A stretch of 64,000 nt of DNA from Pachypanchax playfairii (lineage: Eukaryota; Chordata; Actinopteri; Cyprinodontiformes; Aplocheilidae), in assembly GCA_006937955.1 (NCBI GenBank), contig SSNP01000137.1, positions 781,129-845,128 of the forward strand. The letters are read 5' to 3'. Below are positions 10,261-20,421 of this stretch, piece after piece. How positions within the stretch are numbered: position 1 is the stretch's first letter; each line of letters opens with the position of its first letter. The position numbers and the translations under genes are program-made. The notes under the pieces are model-generated. The model was not told the origin of the DNA and ran no database searches. It saw only the letters and a program-made list of their open reading frames with translations.

Positions 10261-10821
10261 CCGTATATACTCGCGTATAAGTCGGTTTTTTGAGGAGTAG
10301 ATTTCAGGTCTGAAGAGGAGTTCCGACTTATACGCAAGATATAGGGAAGAAGTAGTTTTTTTTCAGAGGAAAATGTTGACAGCTTGGGGACTGGAGCAAG
10401 TACTCGGACGAGCAAACGATGTTCCTTATCAGCATGAATTTTCAAAGACACGTTATATCTTTTTATTGTTATAATAATAAAGAAATTTAATTAAGAAATT
10501 TATCCGAGAGATGTGGACGCCAGGAACTTAAAGAAACCATCACTTCATAGCTGGTATGCAAGTGGACGGTAAAAGCCTGGGACCAGATTTCTGCTGAAAC
10601 ATTAATCAAGTTGTTCAAGAAATGTGATATCTCAAACGCCATGGATGGTTTTCATTATTTTCTGCTCTCATTTTCACAAACACCCTTCATCACTGGGACT
10701 TCCTGACACAAACTGATTCTGACACCGACTTATACGCGGGTCAATGCTAAATTCCTCAATTTTTCTGCTGAGAAAGAGGTCCGACTTATACGTGAATCGA
10801 CTTATACGCAAGTATATACGG
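10261..10821 (+). mobile_element. pogo-type (Tc1/mariner superfamily) deletion derivative
   Basis: The element is flanked by TA (10259-10260 and 10822-10823). The left end is CCGTATATACTCGCGTATAA and the reverse complement of the right end CCGTATATACTTGCGTATAA, 19 of 20 identical. Subterminal copies of CGACTTATACG-like words recur inside. From 10560 the plus strand encodes KWTVKAWDQISAETLIKLFK followed by KCDISNAMDGF. This matches the C-terminal part of pogo/Tigger DDE_1 transposases (W..AW..ISAE.I.KSF.KCGISNALDG). Most of the transposase is deleted. Confidence 0.8.
10560..10652 (+). pseudogene. pogo transposase C-terminal remnant
   Basis: About 31 codons without a stop: KWTVKAWDQISAETLIKLF then KKCDISNAMDGF. 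In intact family members this block follows the DDE catalytic core and ends in a conserved S/NALDG motif. The catalytic domain and the HTH region are absent. The reading is by motif recognition. Confidence 0.65.
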
Positions 10822-10823
10822 TA

Positions 10824-12310
10824 AGAAGTCTCCAAATTTTCATTCATTATTTTTTAAAACCACAACTTAGACACACCTCAGCAAGTCTAAAAGAAATAAT
10901 CATTGATTAATGGAGTTCTCGCTGACATTGTGGTTAACTCTGATGTAATACTGTACAAACAGTCCCTTAAAGCCATGTTAGAGATAAACTACAGAGAATT
11001 TATAACTAACACAAAGGACTTAATAGAGTTGAACAAGAATAATGCTTGAGTTACCCAAACATTCTTACATGCTCTTTCTATTTTATAATAGCTATCCATG
11101 AGTAAAATCCAACCAACGTTAACTGAAAATAACTGTAACATGTAGTACTGGATGAAATAAAATCCTTTGATTTAAGACATCTCTGAACCAATTGTACTAC
11201 AAGTAGAAACAAATTTTTAGGAAGGAAGGGACTTAACCTTTGGTAATTTTTCTTATGCTAATAGTAGAGAAAATTTATGGTCTGTTTTACAGTTTTTATT
11301 GTATTATATTCTCCTAATAAGTAATTGGGAAAACATGACAGAAAACTCTCCAATATTTGATCAATACTATTCCAATATACAATACAATGTTTTGAAAAAG
11401 CCTATGGATGAAATTATTTTTCATTATATTCACATTCATTAAAGGATTTTAACTGCTGTAAACATAGCTATAACAATTTGTTGCTTCTGGTCTTTACAGG
11501 TATCTAAAAATCGAATTTGAACAGAGACTGTGAACAAAAGGTCTTTAACCTCATCCTATGTATTATTCATCAAAACATCAACCCAATAACACCTGAAGAC
11601 AAATTATTTTAGACACAGATATTTCAATTTATGATGGATAAATGTCATACAGACTCAATTCATTTCTTTACACAAGTAGCTCCAACCTGACAGGAGAATA
11701 CAGAGGTTTACATCCTGTTTAATGACTCTTCCTTCTCTCTCTCTCTTCATTAAGCGTTATCATCCTCTCTGGCCTAATCTCTCTGATATTAGTGTCTGGT
11801 CTCTACCACCTAAGTGACTGGCTGGCATTCATTAGCACTGCGTTTTAGCCAAATCAATCATGCCGCACCCCTTCCGCAAGGCTTTCTTAAAATGTCATCC
11901 TCAAACTTCTCACAATCAATTAAGCTGGAGATTAATGAGGCCAATTTGCTGCCAACATGTTGGCCTTCCTTCTCAGTTGAAAAGGCCGTGCACACACACA
12001 AATAAGCACACACTTACGATGCTGCAGAAACACTGATGTAGCTATACAGAAGACCAGAGCCCTCAGGTTTTAGGCACTGAGAGTAACATGCAAAAGTTCA
12101 CATGCTTACATGCCACACGCGACTTTTCTTATGTGCTAAATTAATAGGCTGTAATTGGATAGGCCAAACTGTGATCCACTTAAAAGCAGTCTTGAGTTAA
12201 TAACCCATCAGCCAGTTGGAAAATATGTATTGTACACTAGTAAAGTTTGAGGCTCAGATTTTCCAGAGTGGCTAATCAGCTGACCTGAGGGAGAGATTGT
12301 GTGTATAAAG
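10824..12310. other. No gene recognised; contains a candidate conserved block
   Basis: AT-rich single-copy-looking DNA with no terminal repeats and no domain-bearing frame. The block at 11815-11990 is treated separately. Confidence 0.5.
11815..11990. promoter_or_regulatory. Candidate conserved non-coding block
   Basis: Complex sequence with ATTAG, AATCAATC, TCAATTAAGC and AGATTAATGAGG cores, typical of homeodomain or TALE binding clusters. Its even composition contrasts with the repeats around it. Conservation cannot be tested here. Confidence 0.25.
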
Positions 12311-12314
12311 CTCT

Positions 12315-13310
12315 AGACACTGAGAGAGAGAGAGAGGATGGAACAAGACCATTGAGAGGTTTAAAAACAAGTAAAATACATTTTAAAATGAATCCTTAAA
12401 GTAAAAAGACAAGCAGCAGCATTTTGCACCTGCTGTAGATGATTGAGAGATGAGACAATGAGAAAATGACCCCTATATAAAGTGTGTTACAACAACGCAA
12501 ACAAAAGATGTTTTGACTTCCAGGTTTGTGACAACTGGTCACGTTTGGCCGAGGAGCTTGAGAACACACTGGGGGTCTCAGTGGAGCTACCAAAAACACT
12601 AATCTCAGTCTTTTTGTCTTTAAATTTTAAGAAGTTAAGAGACATCAAGGTTTTAACCCTCTCCAGGCAGGGATTGCAGATTAGCAACAGTTATTAAATC
12701 TTAATTTGAGCCTGAGAGGGTTAGCCCTCATTTACACTGGATGCGTCAGCGGTGCGTAGCATTTTGCTTGCGAAATCAACCGTGCATCCCTTTCCACCAG
12801 GAGCGTTTCAGACACGTGTCACTCATGTAAAGCGTTCCATCCCGCTGGTCCTGGGAGATGTGATTTTGTTAGTACACACAACAAAAAGCAGGGAAAAAGA
12901 CGACAATGTGTATCTAGAAGGTGTCCGGTGGAAAGGAGGGGTTAATGTTATTATGGCAAAGTAATGGCTGCACAGAGTATGGGCTTTATCTTTGTAAAGG
13001 GACACAGATCTAGCAGTCATCAGCATAAAAGTGCAATGCCAAGTTTTCTAATAAGAACTAATAGAAACAAAATACAAAGAAAACAGGAGGTGCATAGAAC
13101 TGAGCCCTGAGGGACACCGCATAAAATGTTGTCTCTGCCAACCATTTGATTGCTATGTCTCTGATTCCTACCCACTGCTCCAAATGAGAGAGCGAAATGG
13201 CACAATCCATGTTTTTGAACCCAGCTGTGAAATCTAAAAGCACAAGAATTACACAGTAACCCAAGTCAGTAGCTAAAAATATGTCGCAAAAACCTTTCAA
13301 TTACATTCCA
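12315..13310 (-). pseudogene. LINE reverse-transcriptase remnant, interrupted
   Basis: On the minus strand, moving down from about 13290, frames read VILVLLDFTAGFKNMDCAIS, then LSHLEQWVGIRDIAIKWL, then CGVPQGSVLC (about 13080-13120) and FYADD (tatgctgatgac at 13016-13027). These are the ordered RT motifs D-S/T-A-F, G-V-P-Q-G-S and Y-A-D-D of non-LTR retrotransposons. The motifs fall in different frames and are broken by stops. Between about 12716 and 12950 the homology is lost to an inserted MITE-like piece. The LINE resumes at 12315-12715 with a 3'-proximal segment (for example the block around TTTTGCACCTGCTGTAGATG) that I recognise from fish LINEs. Confidence 0.62.
12716..12950. mobile_element. 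Insertion in the LINE: MITE-like fragment
   Basis: Starts near AGGGTTAGCCCTCATTTACA, then CTGGATGCGTCAGCGGTGCG, similar in style to the 'TTCACACTGG-CTGCG' termini of a Harbinger-like MITE such as 32041-32700. It separates two parts of one LINE, so it inserted later. The right boundary is approximate. Confidence 0.4.
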
Positions 13311-13727
13311 AATTACGTGGGTGTGTTGTTAGCCATCCTGAATGCTCAACAAAAATAAATAACAAATAAATAACCTCTAAACAAGCTTTCAGCTTCACCA
13401 GCTGACCACTACCATAGCCATGTTGAAGCATGTGCTTCCGCAGGTGGAATCAGGACACAGCAAAGGTGGGCCTGGATCTTAGACAGAAACTTGAGTAAAG
13501 TTTTATGTTCAGTATAATTTCACTTTACCAGATCTTTAGCAGAAAGTTTGAGATCCATTAAAAGTTGGCGTCATGCACCACCAAAGAGTTGTCACTTAAC
13601 ACTCAATAAAATCAGATCAAATGCAAATATTGCCAGCAGTGACAAATGGCATTTCACACACACCAGCACCATCTTGGTTACCAACCGAGAGGTTTCACCA
13701 CGCTAAAAGCAAAGGAAAACTCAAAAG
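13311..13727. other. No gene recognised
   Basis: May include more worn LINE sequence continuous with the RT remnant, but no motif survives. Confidence 0.4.
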
Positions 13728-13960
13728 CACTCAGAAAGTGCAGACCTCTGCCAAGCAGCACATTTCTCCATAATGTGATCTCATAATAATAAAGAATCCT
13801 ATAAATAATTCCTGGATCCAGACTGTGATCTGGATCACTCCCAAAATCTCATCCATTGATCCTTATGACATTATCTACCTACCCTAAAAAACCCTCAAAA
13901 TTCATTCATAACATTTTAAGATATCCTTTTAACAAACAGACAAAACAATTTATTAACAAA
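13728..13960. repeat. Worn interspersed repeat (CTCTGCCAAGCAG type)
   Basis: The text around AGTGCAGACCTCTGCCAAGC, ATAATAAAGAATCCTATAAA and CCTGGATCCAGACTGTGATC resembles a high-copy fish repeat that I recall only by pattern. No clear ends were seen. Confidence 0.4.
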
Positions 13961-14639
13961 TGCCAATGAAACACAACCTTCAAGGTGGAGAATAAATAGC
14001 TGCAACAAGTAAAAGCTTTTCCCTATTTGGTCTTTGTCCTTCCAAGCAGAAATACTCCTGCAGTTATTTTGAGGTGGTCTTCATTAACAGTTCTCCAGAC
14101 TTTCTGAAGGTCTTTCACATTTTCTCATTGGACTTTGTTAACTTTTTAATCCAGTTTCAGACCTTATACCCTGAACTCAACAGCAAGTTGTGCACTGTGT
14201 GATGTAAAAAAAAATAGGAGGGTGGACAAATAGAGGACAATACAAAACACTGACTATTATGAGTGTTGATTTTCCAGCTAACAGCCTTTTGGGAATTACC
14301 TTGTCTGAACCTACCTACCTACTGACCTACTGACTGACTGACCTTCCATCCATCCAGTATGTCTATATATCTATCAAGCCTCCTGTATGAATTCAGTGGT
14401 GGTCCTGTGATAAGATGTCACCTGTGCAGTAAGTAGGATCGTGAAATTTAATCTCCTCTAAATATTCCACAGTCAGCTGTTAATGGTTGGTCATCTCACA
14501 AAGCAGGTCAGAACATGTTGAAGAACACAGTAACACTCAACAACTTCCTGCAGTGTTAGTAGCTACAAACCTCCAATCATGTACACTTCAGATTAGTTGT
14601 AGAACGCGTCCAATGCAGTAGAGTTAAGCATGTCACTAC
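13961..14639. other. No gene recognised
   Basis: AT-rich, with a minor CTAC/CTGA simple-repeat patch at about 14310-14345. Confidence 0.5.
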
Positions 14640-15321
14640 TCAACTCTTCAGTCGTGGAGACATGTTCTCTTGAGAGACAAATCATGATTATCTGTCTGGG
14701 TTGGAAGTTATCAAAATAAAAACTACATGCCTGATGGACGAGTTTGAGTTTATTGGTTGTCAGGGGAACAGCATCTGTCTGATAATAGAGTTTGGGTTGT
14801 GAGGAGAATGATACCTGCTTGCACTGTGTCATCTGTAAAGTTTGGTAGTGTGGGGATTATGGTGTGGGCTTGTTTTTCAGGGATTAGGCTCCACTCATTT
14901 CTACTAGTGAAACGAACCTTTAATGTTTCACCACAAGAAGATATTTTGGACAATTTCTTGGTCAAACCTTCTGACAACAGTTTAGAGATGTTGCCTTACT
15001 GTTCCAACATGGCTGCTCACCAGAACAAAAATTAGATCTACAAAGACATGGATGAACCAGTTTGGTTTGGAGGAACTGGACTGACAGAGTCCTGAATTCA
15101 ACCCTATAGAACACCTTTGGGATGAACTAGAGCAAGAAGGTGAGCCAGACCTACTTTTCTCTTCTGAAAAAAATCTCATAAACACTCCGAAACCTTGTGG
15201 AAAACCTTACTGAAGAGTTAAAGCTGCAAAAGGGCCGACTATGGAACGAGGATATAAGTGGTACATCATTAGGTTGATGTGCACGTAAAGGAAAATGTAC
15301 TGATACTTTTGACAATATAGT
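14640..15321 (+). pseudogene. Tc1-like transposase remnant with 3' terminus
   Basis: Frames include CTVSSVKFGSVGIMVWACFSG, the GGG.IMVWG.FS segment that precedes the second catalytic Asp, then a degraded QHD region near 15000 and EFNPIEHLWDELE (about 15094-15133), the block with the catalytic Glu. The 3' end runs GATACTTTTGACAATATAG at 15303-15320, which is the terminal repeat of a fish Tc1 family. The 5' third, including the DNA-binding domain and the left TIR, is missing, and stops and frameshifts are frequent. It is an old, dead copy. Confidence 0.75.
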
Positions 15322-16203
15322 TTAAATACAAGGACTGTTGCTGACACCTCGTTGAATTTATGCCTCAGATAATTAAGGCAGTTCTCAAGGTAAGTCTACT
15401 GTTAATTACAATTTGATTTTGTATGTAGAAATACGAAGCAGAAGATTTTTAAAAGTAGTTTAAACCAAAGAGCAAAAGTCTTCTCTCCTGTTATACACAC
15501 ACAACATCGAGGGGAGCTCAATACGATGTCACTTCTTATCTCACATCTGATTCAATCTGCCTTGGGATGTGCCTCATATGGTTGTCATAGCAACTCTCCA
15601 GGGATTATAACAAGATGTTACAAGATGTCTAATGTCTGGAAGTGACGGATCAGAACAGGGTGTTAACACACACACACACACAAGGGCTCAAGCCAGCAGC
15701 TCTGCTCAGTTCAATGTGAGCTGATGTGTGGCAGCTTGCCTTGTTCCAGCTCCATGTTAACACTCACACATGACAACAAGATGTGCAGAAGGGTGGAAGA
15801 GGAGAGCTGGTTGTCACGGCGACACGATTGCTCAGTGCAGTGGATGTTTGTTGGAGTGCAGCAGGACAGAAAATGAACAGATGCAACAATGAAGACGTGT
15901 AATAGATGCAGTTGTATTAGGTGACGTCTCGGGCAGTTTGAGTTCGTAGACAACGTTCTGTCGCAGGCAGCCTCTCACTTTCACTCACAGTGCACTCTGT
16001 CAGCTATGGATAAAAGGATCCTGGACTCATCTATCTGGATCCCTCAGACACAAGCTGTGATCTACTGTAAATATTTTGAAAATGAAATGTAAATTTAAAG
16101 TGCTGCAAGACCGAAGCGGCCACTGAATGCTTTCATTAAGCCAGTCAGATAAATCAAACCACGGTGAATCTAACATGATTTTACTCATCTGTCCTGTGAC
16201 ATA
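15322..16203. other. No gene recognised
   Basis: Contains a short CA run (about 15667-15682). The minus-strand frame at 15711-15953 lacks a domain. Confidence 0.5.
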
Positions 16204-16470
16204 CAAGGCTGTGAAAAAGTATTAACCCCCAACAGAATTTTTTTCCTTTTCTAACCCCTTAAAACCCCGCAAACTGCTTGCAAAATGCAGACTTCTACAT
16301 TTCAAAATTATTACTGATCATAAATACTCATCTAAAAACTGCATTTTTATTTATTCAAGTACTCCTATTAATGTATCTTTTCTGATGGTGAAATTAGATA
16401 ATCTGAACCAATCAAGAGTGGAAAAACAGAAGAAAGCTGTAGGGGGCTCACACTTTTTGAAAATGCTGTG
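16204..16470. mobile_element. Worn Tc1-type MITE (CTGTGAAAAAGTATT type)
   Basis: The left end, CAAGGCTGTGAAAAAGTATT followed by AACCCCC, and the right part, GGGGGCTCACACTTTTTGAAA, form a weak inverted pair. The middle contains the AAAACTGCATTTTTATTTA block shared in style with 7130-7310. Boundaries are approximate. Confidence 0.5.
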
Positions 16471-17043
16471 CATGCATAAAGCAAAAAATAAAACTGAAAG
16501 CATCAATGGATCAGGGGATGGGTTCTTCATTCAGACAATACTGAACTAAATGTAATCGATTACATAACTGTCACTGTTAGTTGAGGTTCTTCAAATAATC
16601 TCAAATGTAGGAAGATTATAGGGTAGAAGGCCACAGTGGGGAGGTCTGATTGGATGAATCACTATAAAATAAAATACTGACATCAGGAAACACTTCTTAT
16701 AAGAAACAATCACCTTAGTTCCGCCATTATTTCACAGTGTTACTTGCATCAAACCTGTCAAAAACAGTCTTTGGTTCAAATCTGAGCTGGAACCTTTTGT
16801 TGCAGAATTGAGATATTTTCACATGTGGATTTATCCTGAATTCCTTGGTTCACTTCACAGCCCATAAACATGCGATCATCCCAAACTGGCCTTTGGAAAG
16901 AGTGTGTGTTGTTGTTAGTCTCTGTTATGGCTCAGTTCAGTTTCTGCTCTGCATCTTATGTTTTGAATGCTCAGACACATTCCAGCCTAGTCTGCACCAT
17001 CCTCAGCTAGAAAAGCACTCGTAGAGTCCAGACCTCCGACAAC
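16471..17043. other. No gene recognised
   Basis: AT-rich sequence with no repeat ends and no domain-bearing frame. Confidence 0.5.
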
Positions 17044-17543
17044 CAGTGTTGGGAACATTACTTTAAAAAAGTAATTAGTTACAGATACTCACTACTTGTT
17101 CCAAAAAGTAACTGAGTTAGTAACTGAATGACTCTATAAAAATAACTAATTACCTGAGAAAGTAACTGACTGCGTTACTAAAAAAAATAAATAAATAAAA
17201 TTCTTGTACTCTGCAAAGAAAAAACAAACTTGGCAATAAAACTGATTCATCCTCAACACGTGGTCTATCAGCACAGGTATCGAACCCCGGCCCTCTGAAT
17301 GAGAGTAAAGTGCCCTGCCGCTAGACCTGCTTATTTTCCAAGTCACCCAGCCTCCATATATCCATGTTAATATAACAATATCGCAGTTAGTTTTATCGAT
17401 TTAGTAATGCTCTACATTTTACGCTCACTAACGATAACAGCGTTGTAACATTCAAAAGTGTAATTAATTAGATTATTCCGTTACTAAAAATCCAAACACA
17501 TTCTGTAACGCTGTTACTTTTACTGGCGTTATTCCAAACACTG
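17044..17543. mobile_element. hAT-type MITE with 8-base target duplication
   Basis: The left end is CAGTGTTGGGAACATTACTT and the reverse complement of the right end CAGTGTTTGGAATAACG. Flanks are ccgacaac (17036-17043) and ccgacaag (17544-17551), a 7-of-8 match and the length expected for hAT. The interior is rich in GTAACT/GTTACT words near both ends. It is 500 bases and has no transposase. Confidence 0.8.
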
Positions 17544-17551
17544 CCGACAAG

Positions 17552-18179
17552 TACCGCAGTTCCCCCCATATTGTGATTTTCACCAAAAGTAACAGTCTCA
17601 CATGTTGTTTTCTGCTTCAAGATAGCTCACTGGTGCCAGATTACTATAATATTTGATGTAACTAAAAATATATGAAAACAAGCATCCAAATTCCAATATT
17701 TGAAGAAATGTAAACTTCCCCACGAATGACTTACACTGAATAAAAATACACACATACACATACAGAGACACACAGATTAACAGACTCTATCAATGGTGGT
17801 ATCACATCTGCCTGGTTGCAATGTTAAAAGCTCAGCCTTTGGGGTGTATGTTAAACAGATAAGGAGTGGAGCATGTTAGGGATTAATACTACAAGACACA
17901 CACACATGCACAAAAACCCAAGGGAGCAAGCTGCGATAACCCAGTCATTATCATACTTTCATAATTCCATTTAATAATTCAGCTTAGCTGCAGCAGAAAG
18001 TGGATGTTGAGGAATAATTGGAGTCATTTGTGCTGTAAAATCTGAGGGTGAATTAAGAGGAATTACTGGGCTAATAATATAAAAGTACATTATGAAGAAT
18101 AAATTAGCTTCTAAAAACTTCAAAGTAAAATAATAGGAAATAATTCAAATAAAGAAAAATGTTTAAATCTTGATATATA
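17552..18179. other. No gene recognised
   Basis: Includes ACAC-rich stretches and a possible conserved block (17960-18075). Confidence 0.5.
17960..18075. promoter_or_regulatory. Candidate conserved non-coding block
   Basis: Contains TTAATAATTC, GGAATAATTGGAG, GAATTAAG and CTAATAATA cores within non-repetitive sequence. This is a visual impression only. Confidence 0.2.
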
Positions 18180-19773
18180 CAGTGGGGCAAAAAAGTATTT
18201 AGTCAGCCACCAATTGTGTAAGTTCTCCCACTTAAAAAGATCAGAGAGGCCTGTAATTTTCATCATAGGTATACCTCAACTATGAGAGACAAAATGAGGA
18301 AAAAAAATCCAGAAAATCACATTGTCTGATTTTTAAAGAATTTATTTGCAAAATATGGTGGAAAATAAGTATTTGGTCAATAACAAAAGTTAATCTCAAT
18401 ACTTTGTTATATAGCCTTTGTTGGCAATGACAGAGGTCAAACGTTTTCTGTAAGTCTTCACAAGGTTTTCACACACTGTTGCTGGTATTTTGGCCCATTC
18501 CTCCATGCAGATCTCCTCTAGAGCAGTGATGTTTTGGGGCTGACGCTGGGCAACACGGACTTTCAACTCCCTCCAGAGATTTTCTATGGGGTTGAGATCT
18601 GGAGACTGGCTAGGCCACTCCAGGACCTTGAAATGCTTCTTACGAAGCCACTCCTTCGTTGCCCGGGCGGTGTGTTTGGGATCATTGTCATGCTGAAAGA
18701 CCCAGCCACGTCTCATTTTCAATGCCCTTGCTGATGGAAGGAGGTTTTCACTCAAAGTCTTACGATACATGGCCCCATTCATTCTTTCCTTTGCACTGAT
18801 CAGTCGTCCTGGTCCCCTTGCAGAAAAACAGCCCCAAAGCATGATGTTTCCACCCCCATGCTTTACAGTAGGTATGGTGTTCTTTGGATCCAACTCAGCA
18901 TTATTTCCCCTCCAAACACGACAAGTTGAGTTTCTACCAAAAAGTTCTATTTTGGTTTCATCTGACCATATGATGTTCTCCCAATCCTCTTCTGGATCAT
19001 CCAAATGCTCAAACCGCAGACGGGCCTGGACGTGTCCTGGCTTCAGCAGGGGGACACGTCTGGCACTGCAGGATTTGAGTCCCTGGCGGCGTAGTGTGTT
19101 ACTGATGGTAGCCTTTGTTACTTTGGTCCCAGCTCTCTGCAGGTCATTCACTAGGTCCCTCCATGTGGTTCTGGGATTTTTGCTCCGTTCTTGTGATCAT
19201 TTTGACCCCACGGGGTGAGATCTTGCGTGGAGCCCCAGATCGAGGGAGATTATCAGTGGTCTTGTATGTCTTCCATTTTCTAATAATTGCTCCCACAGTT
19301 GATTTCTTCACACCAAGCTGCTTATCTATTGCAGATTCAGTCTTCCCAGCCTGTTGAAGGTCTACAATTTTGTTTCTGGTGTCCTTTGACAGCTCTTTGG
19401 TCTTGGCCATAGTGGAGTTTGGAGCGTGACTGTTTGAGGTTGTGGACAGGTGTCTTTTATACTGATAACGAGTTCACACAGGTGCCATTAATACAGGTAA
19501 CGAGTGGAGGACCGAGGAGCCTCTTAAAGAAGTTACAGGTCTGTGAAAGCCAGAAATCTTACTTGTTTGTAGGTGACCAAATACTTATTTTCCACCATAA
19601 TTTGCAAATAAATTCTTTAAAAATCAGACAATGTGATTTTCTGGATTTTTTTTCCTCATTTTGTCTCTCATAGTTGAGGTATACCTATGATGAAAATTAC
19701 AGGCCTCTCTGATCTTTTTAAGTGGGAGAACTTACACAATTGGTGGCTGACTAAATACTTTTTTGCCCCACTG
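18180..19773 (-). mobile_element. Tc1-like transposon, copy 1 (frameshifted), 1594 bases
   Basis: Bounded by TA (18178-18179 and 19774-19775) with 200-base terminal inverted repeats at 18180-18379 and 19574-19773, both starting CAGTGGGGCAAAAAAGTATT. Such long TIRs are typical of the Sleeping Beauty-like Tc1 group. The element is nearly identical to 37314-38915 but in the opposite orientation and exactly 8 bases shorter, accounted for by a 2-base and a 6-base deletion in the transposase. The terminus resembles the flatfish Passport/PPTN type, a name I could not verify. Confidence 0.93.
18396..19410 (-). pseudogene. Tc1-like DD34E transposase, inactivated by a 2-base deletion
   Basis: The coding start is ATG at 19408-19410 (MAKTKELSKDTRNKIVDLQQ). 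The paired HTH region and the RSGAPRKIS motif are intact. At about 19184-19185 the sequence has GG|AG where copy 2 has two extra bases, shifting the frame. The remaining 5/6 continues in another frame to the stop at 18396 with the catalytic blocks WSDETKIELFG, FQHDNDPKHTARA and DLNPIENLW all present. A second, in-frame deletion of 6 bases at about 19010 removes two residues (Ala-Arg) compared with copy 2. No active protein is expected from this copy, but its ends could still be recognised by a transposase supplied in trans. Confidence 0.92.
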
Positions 19774-19775
19774 TA

Positions 19776-20339
19776 TATATATGTCATGTCAGATGAGGGA
19801 GATGAAGACAGGGAAGGACAGGACAGCAGACCTGCCAAACACAAGAGAGTCCATGTCCCTCAGAACTTTTAGAATAAATATCAAGAACAGTGTCCATGCT
19901 TGTGATAACTGATTCAAAATCTGTAGTTAAAAGGGATCAGGGTCAGAAAAATACAAATATTTAAAAAATATAGTTACCTCGTTTTGTTAACAGCATTTTT
20001 ATGCTGTGAAAGTGTTTCTGAGAGGCAGTCATGATATGGAGTGAGATATATGAGCGCAAAATGCCTATATTTAGTTTTTTGAAAGCTTTGTAATCAAAAA
20101 CCTCTGTTTTATTGTTTTTATAATCAATTCTCAGACAGTGAACGGGGAAATGCATGCAAAGCAATGGAGTTTGCAAAAGTCTACAAAAAAAATATGTTGA
20201 CAAGTTTGGCAACTAAGAAGGTGTCTGGGCTAGTGCATACATGAGACATTTTGTGAAAGTCAAAATTTTTCATAGAGACAATCTGAGAGCAGAAGAAATT
20301 AATGAGAAAATTATTGAATTTATAGAGTTTGACGACCAT
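19776..20339. other. No gene recognised
   Basis: AT-rich sequence. The frame at 19687-19872 spans the transposon edge and has no domain. Confidence 0.5.
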
Positions 20340-20421
20340 CTTTTTTCTATAGCCAACTAAATTATCGGTTACGAAAAGCAGGGAGTTATCGGTTGTAAAA
20401 ATCTGTTATTGTGCATCTCTA
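20340..20421. mobile_element. Solo hAT-like end
   Basis: Ends TTATTGTGCATCTCTAG; on the minus strand this gives CTAGAGATGCACAATAACAG, a TAGAGATGCAC terminus like that of the hAT element at 41400-42049. No partner end was seen upstream, so the boundaries are unsure. Confidence 0.4.

Noticed and set aside
18534..19218. Plus-strand frames across the Tc1 copy (and minus-strand ones at 37730-38561)
   Set aside because: They are antisense shadows of the transposase.
19419..19673. 84-codon frame in the transposon flank (also at 37414-37668)
   Set aside because: It lies between the transposase start and the inverted repeat in both copies. It has no domain and is simply conserved because the copies are nearly identical.
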